Shown: piece by piece, positions 1-5,310 of the stretch
Numbering within the stretch: position 1 is the stretch's first letter
Layout of the letters: every line of letters starts with the position of its first letter
Source: an uncultured Lachnospiraceae bacterium
Lineage (GTDB): Bacteria; Bacillota; Clostridia; Lachnospirales; Lachnospiraceae
Length of the DNA stretch: 5,403 nucleotides
Assembly: GCA_947631755.1 (NCBI GenBank)
Contig: CANRMO010000164.1
Location: 1 to 5,403, forward strand
Reading direction: 5' to 3'
Position numbers and translations under genes: made by a program
Notes under the pieces: model-generated
Database searches by the model: none
Told to the model about the DNA's origin: nothing
Seen by the model: only the letters and a program-made list of their open reading frames with translations

Positions 1-459
1 ACATCTCAGATAATCAAGGGATACATTCTTTTTTACATTCAATTTCTGAAGCTTATTTGACTTGCAGTCAAATGACAGCAATTTCGTATTTTTTGATATA
101 TCTATTTGTTTAATCTGATTTTCGCCACAATAAAAGTATTCTAATTTCTTTAATTTCTTAACATTTATCTTTTTGATCTTATTCGTCGATATCGCTAATT
201 TCTGCAGTCTCACATTTTTGCTGACATCTATCTTGGAAATCTTATTATTATCACAGAATAAAATCTCCAGTTTTTTATTATTTGACAGGTCCAGTTTTTT
301 TATTTTATTATCATTGCAGAATAATTTCTTTAATTTCTTATTTTTTGACAAATCCAGCTTTTTGATGCGGCCATTATCACAGAATAATTCCCGCAGTTCC
401 CTGTTTTGCGATACGTCAAGCTCTGTAAGTCCATTACCTGTACAATAAAGCTTTTTTAA
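1..459 (-). repeat. Degenerate 63-bp tandem repeats encoding the leucine-rich repeats
   Basis: The LRR coding region is a head-to-tail array with a strict 63-base (21-codon) period, with no insertion or deletion across the visible units. Conserved cores such as TTATTCTG(T/C) plus (G/A)ATAATAA(T/A)A and CTGGACCTGTCAAA recur, best preserved between about 240 and 400. The array continues past the window edge, so the unit count is a minimum. It is a coding repeat, not a CRISPR array: there are no constant repeats separated by unique spacers. Confidence 0.75.
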
Positions 460-741
460 TTTTGGAAAGTGCTCTATCCCCATAAGCTCGCACACCGCTG
501 GATACTCCAGATCCGCCCGGAACTCTGAACTATCTCCCACGTCCAGTTCCGTCACCGCATTCCGCTCTTTCTCGCTCAGCTTCCCATCCTTATTTTTGTC
601 AAAGTGGTTTTTCACATAGATCTGGAAATAGTACTCCGGGAAGTTCTCATCATTGATAGCGACGCTCTTTGCCCTCGTCACCTCCGGGGTTAAAAATACT
701 GACAGGCACACGGCCACAGTAAAAATAATACATTTTTTCAT
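1..741 (-). CDS. Secreted EF-hand and leucine-rich-repeat protein, C-terminus outside the window
   Basis: The frame opens at ATG 741-739 behind a strong ribosome binding site and stays open for 247 codons to the window edge; the stop is not seen. Residues 1-24 are a signal peptide (MKKCIIFTVAVCLSVFLTP, likely cleavage after TRA). Residues 31-67 match the head found on many clostridial secreted LRR proteins (NDENFPEYYFQIYVKNHFD). It contains a canonical calcium-binding EF-hand loop at 48-59, with Asp48, Asn50, Asp52, Gly53, Ser56 and Glu59. From residue 95, eight 21-residue repeat starts are visible (95, 116, 137, 158, 179, 200, 221, 242) with consensus LxxLxCxxNxIxxLDLSxN. Cys occupies position 6 in seven of the eight; the fifth has Ile. 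LRR solenoids of this kind are extracellular and bind other proteins; the partner is unknown. It is the last visible gene of the operon, 14 nt after the protease. The gene is AT-rich, driven by Lys, Asn and Ile codons. Confidence 0.88.
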   Translation of the reverse strand, partial: MKKCIIFTVAVCLSVFLTPEVTRAKSVAINDENFPEYYFQIYVKNHFDKNKDGKLSEKERNAVTELDVGDSSEFRADLEYPAVCELMGIEHFPKLKKLYCTGNGLTELDVSQNRELRELFCDNGRIKKLDLSKNKKLKKLFCNDNKIKKLDLSNNKKLEILFCDNNKISKIDVSKNVRLQKLAISTNKIKKINVKKLKKLEYFYCGENQIKQIDISKNTKLLSFDCKSNKLQKLNVKKNVSLDYLRC

Positions 742-749
742 ACATCCGT

Positions 750-757
750 CCTCCTTT
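750..757 (-). promoter_or_regulatory. Ribosome binding site of the LRR protein, overlapping the protease stop codon
   Basis: AAAGGAGG (757-750) lies 8 nt before the ATG at 741-739. Its first two A residues are part of the protease TAA (758-756), so the two genes are probably translationally coupled. The site decides between two nearby ATGs: the one at 745-743 is in a different frame and too close. Confidence 0.85.
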
Positions 758-3272
758 ATCTTTTCACACAATACAATTTCAAAGTCCCATTTTTCGTAAA
801 ATTTATTTTCTTCTTAGGCTTATATTTTGCCTTCTTTGCCTTTTTCTTTTTGCTCCATCCCTTAAATCCTCTCTTAATCTTAAACGTATTCCCATATAGT
901 TTAAATGACAATTTCTTCGGGTTAAAATGCACAACCTGGGTCTTCTTTTTCTTTTTGTAATAATATTTCACAGTATAGTCAACCGCGAACTCTTTCTTTT
1001 TACTGTGTGAATCCCAGAAGGCAATAATGTATATCTTATTGTTTTTCATTCCTTTTACCGGCGTTATATATTTCTCCCCGGATTCACTGAAAAAAACTTT
1101 GGCATTCTTTTTCAGATAATACACCTTATAAGTATAACCACTGTTTTTCGGGAAAGAAACCGTCATTTTCTTTGATTTTTTACTAATCTCCACAGATATC
1201 TTACCCTTCGCCGGCATCGTGATCTCTGTGTCCTGCCGCTCTATATTTAGTCCAAAATTCTCGCTTTCCCCCGTAACTGCCATCCAATAGTTATCCAGAT
1301 AATTTATTTTATAATATTTCGGAGAATCCTTTGTCTCTTCTTTGTTCTGGTTATCCTCACTGTTGTAATCATTCAGAGTGCCCTTTAGCTGGTCAAGAAA
1401 ATTGTTCTCACTGGCATACAAAGACGCGATCAGATTACTGCTCACCTCCTGTGACAGGTCAAAACGGACGGGCATTTTCGATGAGTCATCGGCACAGGCA
1501 AAGGTATCCAGAAAATATTGGTATTTCTCTTTCTCCTCTTTGGAAATGCCTGTATTTTCTTTCAGTTCATTCCACAATTGTGAAACCGAATCTTTCCACG
1601 TTTCCGATGTATCCCCTACCCGGTTGTGGATAATCTGGCAGAACCCCCTCTTATATTTCACATCCTCACGGTATCCCATATGGGCAAAAGTATCCGTGAT
1701 CGCGTGGAGAGCCATACCCAGGATGGCATACCCTTTCTGCCTGTTTTTAAATTGCTCGGCGGAGCGCTCCCCCCGGCACTCCTTGTAAAAATCCTCTTTG
1801 CACTCCTCCAGTTCTTTTTTTATGTCATTTTCGGTTTTTTTCACTAATTCTATATATTCATGTTCATCCGCAAATACATCCTTAAACTCTGGCAGTGCCA
1901 CTTCTCCCTCGCCCGTATCCCTCACCAACTGCCTCGCGTAATCCAGCAGGTATTTCACATTCGCGATATAGTTCCCATCCCCATGAAAACAAGGATGCTC
2001 TGACATCAGATCCATGGAATCAACCTCATCCGGCACTCTCGCCCCGGTCTTTACGATCTGGATATCCTCGCCCAGCACATTGTCCTTATCCCCTTTCTGC
2101 GTCATGCTTTCATGGGTATTCCGATACCAGCAGCCATTGACGTAATTCACCCTGTCCCCATAGCACCGGACACGGTTTTCATTAGGTGAAAGGCCGTTCC
2201 TGGCCTTTTTCACTGCCATCTCCTCAGAATCCCCTCCCGCCCGGCTCGCCTCATATATATCATTCATGCGGCTGTAATTTGACACAGATTTTCCGTAATC
2301 CACAAGGCCGTTTCCGCCGTCCCCGCTCACGGCCGCCGCATTGGCGCTGCCCACCAGCAGCTCCCGGATAAAGGTATTGGACTTTTCCGGATGCTTTCCC
2401 CACAGCACCGCGGCGATCCCCGTCACCTGTGCCGCCGAAATACTCGTACCGCTCTCAACCACGATCCCGCCAAAGGCTCCCAGGGACAAGATCTGATCCC
2501 CCGGCGCCACGACATCCAGTTCCTCACCGGTGGAGCTTATATCCATCACGGCGTTGTCCGCGTTCGTCGCCCCCACCGATATAACCTCATCATAGGCCGC
2601 CGGGTACTCAACTGTTGACTCATCTTCCGCGGCGTTCCCGTCGTTCCCGGCCGACGCGACGATCAGTATGCCCCGGGCATACGCCTGCCCAATGGCCTCC
2701 TCCAGCTCATCGGAGTGCTCTTTTGTTCCAAAACTCAGATGGATAATATCCACATCCCGCTCTACCGCCCACCGGATGCCCTCGATGACACGCTCCACGG
2801 GAGCCTGGTTTTTGCTGTCAAGGATCCTCCCGGCGTACAGCTCCACATTTGCCGCTATGCCGCATGGGCGGTCGCCGCTGGGAGCCGCACAGATCTGGCC
2901 TGCCACGCTTGTTCCGTGCCCGGTGTTATCCTGGTAGACTGCGTGAAGCTCCTCTTCCCCCAGGAAGTCCTTCCTCTCAACAAAAGAAATATCCTTGTCC
3001 GTATCAAGCCCGGAATCCAGCACCGCCACCCGGATTTTCGGGAGGTTTCTGCTCTCCTCGTAGCTGTTCTCCGCATTCAGGCATCGGATGTTCCACTCCA
3101 CCTCTTCACTAATCACAGCCGCCTCCGCCATCTCCGGGAAGAGAGCACCCGCCTCAAAACACCCGGCAAATAAGATGAGGGACAGGGCGATGGCCGTCAT
3201 CCTCTCTCCCCTTCTGTAAGCCACATTCCTTCTCTGTCTCAATCGTAATTTGTGCATTCGCCTTTTTCTCAT
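756..3272 (-). CDS. Secreted subtilisin-family (S8) serine protease with phospholipase C-like helical domain and Lys-rich tail
   Basis: The 838-residue protein begins with an unusually long basic region (residues 1-24), a hydrophobic core (26-37) and a likely signal-peptidase site near AEAA (49-52). The S8 catalytic domain spans about 75-330 with the full triad: Asp86 in VAVLDSGLD, His119 in NTGHGTSVAG, Ser277 in ESGTSISAAQVTG, and oxyanion Asn210 in ASAGNDG. It should cleave proteins outside the cell or at the wall. No I9-type propeptide is evident, since only about 30 residues separate the signal peptide from the catalytic core. Residues about 380-560 form a second, mostly helical part with ordered metal-type ligands: His387 (NTHESMT), Asp415, His426/His430, His523-x3-Asp527-x3-His531 (ALHAITDTFAHMG) and His549. 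This resembles the zinc-dependent phospholipase C/S1-P1 nuclease fold or DUF6765-like proteins. Residues about 650-838 are a beta-rich, very lysine-rich tail ending in a degenerate Flg_new/InlB-B-like repeat (GFKGWSKKKK...NFTKNGTLKLYCVKR). The protease call is secure; the second enzyme activity is inferred. It is the middle gene of the operon, and its TAA overlaps the next gene's ribosome binding site. Confidence 0.93.
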   Translation of the reverse strand: MRKRRMHKLRLRQRRNVAYRRGERMTAIALSLILFAGCFEAGALFPEMAEAAVISEEVEWNIRCLNAENSYEESRNLPKIRVAVLDSGLDTDKDISFVERKDFLGEEELHAVYQDNTGHGTSVAGQICAAPSGDRPCGIAANVELYAGRILDSKNQAPVERVIEGIRWAVERDVDIIHLSFGTKEHSDELEEAIGQAYARGILIVASAGNDGNAAEDESTVEYPAAYDEVISVGATNADNAVMDISSTGEELDVVAPGDQILSLGAFGGIVVESGTSISAAQVTGIAAVLWGKHPEKSNTFIRELLVGSANAAAVSGDGGNGLVDYGKSVSNYSRMNDIYEASRAGGDSEEMAVKKARNGLSPNENRVRCYGDRVNYVNGCWYRNTHESMTQKGDKDNVLGEDIQIVKTGARVPDEVDSMDLMSEHPCFHGDGNYIANVKYLLDYARQLVRDTGEGEVALPEFKDVFADEHEYIELVKKTENDIKKELEECKEDFYKECRGERSAEQFKNRQKGYAILGMALHAITDTFAHMGYREDVKYKRGFCQIIHNRVGDTSETWKDSVSQLWNELKENTGISKEEKEKYQYFLDTFACADDSSKMPVRFDLSQEVSSNLIASLYASENNFLDQLKGTLNDYNSEDNQNKEETKDSPKYYKINYLDNYWMAVTGESENFGLNIERQDTEITMPAKGKISVEISKKSKKMTVSFPKNSGYTYKVYYLKKNAKVFFSESGEKYITPVKGMKNNKIYIIAFWDSHSKKKEFAVDYTVKYYYKKKKKTQVVHFNPKKLSFKLYGNTFKIKRGFKGWSKKKKAKKAKYKPKKKINFTKNGTLKLYCVKR

Positions 3273-3280
3273 AGTATGAT

Positions 3281-3286
3281 TCCTTT
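3281..3286 (-). promoter_or_regulatory. Ribosome binding site of the subtilisin-like protease
   Basis: AAAGGA lies 8 nt before the ATG at 3272-3270, in the 42-nt gap after the TAA (3317-3315) of the preceding gene. This supports the first ATG over the in-frame ATG codons at residues 6 and 25. Confidence 0.75.
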
Positions 3287-3314
3287 CTCTCTCTGTATGA
3301 CATCCCTTTTCCTG

Positions 3315-4106
3315 TTACTTTACTCTGACCACGGGGCTGAACTTGCTGTTCTCTGTAATCCCGTCCGCCTTATAACACGCCTGTATTTTATATTTATCGC
3401 CCTTTTTCGCCTTTTTTACCGTAAATAAGCGTTTATCTGCACCGAGAGATTTTATCTTTACATATCTTTTCTCCTTTTTCCGGTACTTGTATATCTTGTA
3501 CCCGGTAGCATTTTTCACTTTCTTCCACGAGAGTACAAATTTTTTCCCTTTCTTTTTCCCTTTCAGGCTCGGTTTTTTCAAATTTACTTTTACACGTATT
3601 ATCGCGAAATCATAGGCACCGCGGTACCGGTCATAGACGATGACTTTTGTCTTCCCCGTCCGCCGCGCCAAGATCTCGCCTGTCTGGGAGACGCTTACCA
3701 CATCTGGATCCTGGCTCTTCCATATGATTTTTTCCTTTGTACGCTCCGCCGGGCTAATGTCAGCCCGCAGCCGTTTTTTCGTCCCGGCCGTCATTGTCAT
3801 GGCCGTATCCTTTAACCGGATATTTCTCACGTAGATCTCAACGGTCACTTTACAGCCCGCCCGGTAACGGCCCTCTTCCGTTTCTATGTAAATGGTGGCA
3901 GTCCCGGTCGAGACAGCGGTGATCCGGCCGGCCGGATCGACACGGGCCACCGCCGGGTTGTCGCTGGACCAGCTCACATTTTTATTTGTCGCATTGGCAG
4001 GCACCATTCTCCACACAGGGGTTTTTATTTCCCCCGTATCGAGAGAGAGTTCACTCTGGAGATAGACTCCCTGTGCCGCCACTTCCCGCACAGTTACCTC
4101 GCACAC
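3315..4106 (-). CDS. Ig-like/Fn3-like surface protein, C-terminal part downstream of the premature TGA
   Basis: The frame continues the upstream protein directly after the TGA. The GTG at 4106 is the first possible initiator, giving 263 residues, but it has no Shine-Dalgarno at usable distance and sits in the middle of the last strand of a Big_2 domain (VCEVTV), so an independent gene is unlikely. From the GTG, residues about 11-92 form an Ig-like Big_2 domain (PANATNKNVSWSSDNPAVARVD, GTATIYIET, GCKVTV). Residues about 93-175 form another (ADISPAERTKEKIIWKSQDP, TGEILARRTGKTKVIVYD). Residues 177-263 are a lysine-rich fibronectin-III-like module (FVLSWKKVKNATGYKIYKY, then VKKAKKGDKYKIQACYKADG, ending FSPVVRVK), a common ending of clostridial secreted proteins. 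The ATNKN motif and its 12-base DNA core TTATTTGTCGCA (plus strand, 3982-3993 and 4489-4500) recur in an upstream Ig domain, showing domain duplication. Without read-through it lacks a signal peptide and would not be exported. Confidence 0.65.
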   Translation of the reverse strand: MCEVTVREVAAQGVYLQSELSLDTGEIKTPVWRMVPANATNKNVSWSSDNPAVARVDPAGRITAVSTGTATIYIETEEGRYRAGCKVTVEIYVRNIRLKDTAMTMTAGTKKRLRADISPAERTKEKIIWKSQDPDVVSVSQTGEILARRTGKTKVIVYDRYRGAYDFAIIRVKVNLKKPSLKGKKKGKKFVLSWKKVKNATGYKIYKYRKKEKRYVKIKSLGADKRLFTVKKAKKGDKYKIQACYKADGITENSKFSPVVRVK

Positions 4107-4118
4107 GGCAGAAAAATT

Positions 4119-5219
4119 TCACTCTTTTGTCGTAGCTGTGACCGTAGCATGCCCCGGTTTCAGCGCCCGGTACCGCCCCTTTGAGTCGATCTGGAAAATA
4201 TCGTCCCGTGATACCTGCCACGAATAATCCGAGACACTGGCGTCCTCTGGCAGAACACTGGCCGTCAGTTTTCCCGTTGTCCCATCGTCTATTTCCAATG
4301 CTGCCGGTGTGAGACGGATCCCCGTGACAGGCACATAAGTCTTTACCGTGACCCGGCACTTAGAGATAATATTCCTATTGTCAAGACTTGTCGCCGTGAT
4401 CACTGCCGACCCCCGGTGCACCCCGGTGATGCTCCCGCCGCCGTCCACTACCGCCACATTCGTATTGGAACTCTGGTACTCAATGTTCTTATTTGTCGCA
4501 ACCGCGGGAAAGAGCTCCGCCCCCATAGACACCGTTTCCCGCTCGTAAAATGTCTGTTCCTGTGCCGCTCCCATAGAAACCACCGGGATGTAGACCTGTT
4601 CCTTTTTCACATAACCCCACATCTCATCCGAATCGCCAAAAGTTTCCTCCTCCAGCTCGACGCGATAGTAATCCCCGCACTTGTAGACAACCTCTGCCTC
4701 TTTATTTTCTGCCATAATTGTCTTGACCTCTGTGGAAGCGGAGGAAATCCCCTCCACATCAGAACAGCCGTAGTATATGACAGCCCCCTCCTGGATCATT
4801 CCCATAATGGGGTCGTCCTCTTCCGCCGTAAGCGGTGTAAAACTGGAAACAAGTAATGTCCGCACCACTGTGTCATTATCCGCCTTACAGCTCATGCGGA
4901 TGACCGAAGTCCCCTCTTTGAGCCGTTCCACTTTCCAGTGGCCGTCCACCGCGGTAATGCTGCACACCGATGTATCACTGGAAGTAAACACGATATCTGT
5001 CAGCTTTTTTGTCCCTGTCGCCTCCGCAGCCAGTTCCACACTGCTGCCGACGACGTCCCCGAGATGGAATCTGGCCTGCTCCGGCACACCGTACTGAATG
5101 ATCCGCGCGCCTTTCCCCTCCGTCTCCGCCCTGGCTGATGAAACAGATAATAAGACCGAAATGAATAAAACAGAAAAAATAATACCCCCGCCGCAATGTT
5201 TCCACCACTTTTTTCTCAT
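4119..5219 (-). CDS. Secreted Ig-like domain protein, N-terminal part (ends at premature TGA)
   Basis: This 366-residue frame starts at an ATG with a consensus ribosome binding site. Residues 1-31 are a classical Sec signal peptide: basic start, hydrophobic core IIFSVLFISVLLSV, cleavage likely after SSARA. Residues about 38-125 look like a divergent Ig-like domain. Residues about 145-212 resemble a bacterial SH3 (SH3b) domain, with a Tyr-rich strand and the ending MWGYVKKEQVYIP; such domains often bind peptidoglycan. Residues about 213-293 are a Big_2 Ig-like domain with the family pattern PAVATNKNIEYQSSNTNVAVVD, a Gly-rich turn, VITATS and KCRVTV. Residues about 296-366 are most of another one (VTGIRLTPAALEI, SVLPEDASVSDYSW, GHATVTATTKE), which breaks off before its last strand. 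No sortase motif is present. Big_2 proteins are typically extracellular adhesins or scaffolds; the ligand here is unknown. It is the first gene of the operon. Confidence 0.85.
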   Translation of the reverse strand: MRKKWWKHCGGGIIFSVLFISVLLSVSSARAETEGKGARIIQYGVPEQARFHLGDVVGSSVELAAEATGTKKLTDIVFTSSDTSVCSITAVDGHWKVERLKEGTSVIRMSCKADNDTVVRTLLVSSFTPLTAEEDDPIMGMIQEGAVIYYGCSDVEGISSASTEVKTIMAENKEAEVVYKCGDYYRVELEEETFGDSDEMWGYVKKEQVYIPVVSMGAAQEQTFYERETVSMGAELFPAVATNKNIEYQSSNTNVAVVDGGGSITGVHRGSAVITATSLDNRNIISKCRVTVKTYVPVTGIRLTPAALEIDDGTTGKLTASVLPEDASVSDYSWQVSRDDIFQIDSKGRYRALKPGHATVTATTKE

Positions 5220-5228
5220 ATTTCCACT

Positions 5229-5234
5229 CCTCCT
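5229..5234 (-). promoter_or_regulatory. Ribosome binding site of the Ig-like surface protein
   Basis: A consensus AGGAGG lies 9 nt before the ATG at 5219-5217. It fixes this start, which is followed at once by a basic signal-peptide N-region (MRKKWWK). Confidence 0.85.
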
Positions 5235-5247
5235 CTTAAATCAAGAG
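5233..5247 (-). other. Small inverted repeat in the leader, abutting the ribosome binding site
   Basis: CTCTT (5247-5243), loop GATTT, AAGAG (5237-5233) forms a 5-bp stem whose 3' arm overlaps the first bases of the Shine-Dalgarno sequence. It could modestly hide the ribosome binding site, but the stem is short and AT-rich, and no run of U follows, so it is not a terminator. Chance occurrence is quite possible. Confidence 0.2.
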
Positions 5248-5278
5248 TTTTATCTTAACAGTAACCTATAATATACTA

Positions 5279-5307
5279 ATATTACCAAAATTTACTATTT
5301 CTGTCAA
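5279..5307 (-). promoter_or_regulatory. Sigma-A (sigma-70 type) promoter for the surface-protein operon
   Basis: On the minus strand a perfect -35 box TTGACA (5307-5302) is followed by exactly 17 bases (5301-5285) and a -10 box TAATAT (5284-5279), one mismatch from TATAAT. The spacer and surroundings are strongly AT-rich. Transcription would begin near 5272, giving a leader of roughly 50 nt before the ATG at 5219. The -35 box starts only three bases after the stop codon of the upstream kinase-like gene, so the operon has its own promoter although the genes are closely packed. No clear operator or riboswitch fold is seen. Confidence 0.85.
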
Positions 5308-5310
5308 TGA

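Larger units (their letters stand above)
3315..5219 (-). pseudogene. Ig-like (Big_2)/SH3b/Fn3-like surface protein gene interrupted by one in-frame TGA
   Basis: The two open frames 5219-4119 and 4118-3315 are in the same frame and are separated only by the TGA codon at 4121-4119. Read through, they give one 634-residue secreted protein: signal peptide, an Ig-like domain, an SH3b-like segment, four Ig-like (Big_2) domains and a lysine-rich fibronectin-III-like end. The stop falls inside the last part of the fourth Big_2-type repeat, between VTATTKE and NFSAVCEVTV. In this fold that turn is normally a glycine after Asp/Glu, so GGA to TGA by one base change is the simplest explanation. Nothing else is damaged: no frameshift, no deletion, and both halves have intact domain sequence. 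The change is therefore either recent, a sequencing error, or a stop that is sometimes read through. The N-terminal half alone could still be secreted; the C-terminal half lacks a credible start and a signal peptide. Confidence 0.8.

Noticed and set aside
173..448. Plus-strand frame giving a repetitive Phe/Ser/Leu-rich peptide that looks membrane-like.
   Set aside because: Its periodicity is the antisense of the 63-base LRR array, and no ribosome binding site precedes it.
1..459. Regular repeats in an AT-rich region considered as a CRISPR array.
   Set aside because: The period is exactly 63 bases without unique spacers, and the units translate to leucine-rich repeats in one open frame.
2715..3173. 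Long plus-strand frame (152 codons) opposite the protease catalytic domain.
   Set aside because: It is an antisense shadow of a GC-rich coding region whose true frame contains the complete S8 triad; it has no Shine-Dalgarno and no recognisable domain.
3150..3176. Possible lipoprotein signal in the protease (ILFAGC, Cys38).
   Set aside because: Phe at position -3 is a poor lipobox residue, and a normal signal-peptidase I site (AEAA) follows shortly after; not excluded but less likely.
4083..4121. The TGA might encode selenocysteine: a weak stem (CCGUGUG with UGUGCGG) downstream carries GGU in its loop at about the distance seen in bacterial SECIS elements.
   Set aside because: Four of the seven pairs are G-U wobbles, the residue sits at a structural turn normally occupied by Gly in a Big_2 domain, and no redox role or CxxC-like context is present. 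It is likely chance, but would be reopened if the genome has selABC and relatives keep the TGA.
4051..4359. A minus-strand 102-codon frame overlapping the TGA region.
   Set aside because: It runs out of frame through the Ig-like domains, has no ribosome binding site and no family-like sequence, while the main frame keeps Big_2 motifs on both sides.
4416..4856. Plus-strand frame of 146 codons opposite the Ig-like protein.
   Set aside because: The opposite strand encodes clear SH3b and Big_2 motifs; the plus frame is rich in Cys, His and Arg in a non-protein-like way and lacks a start signal.
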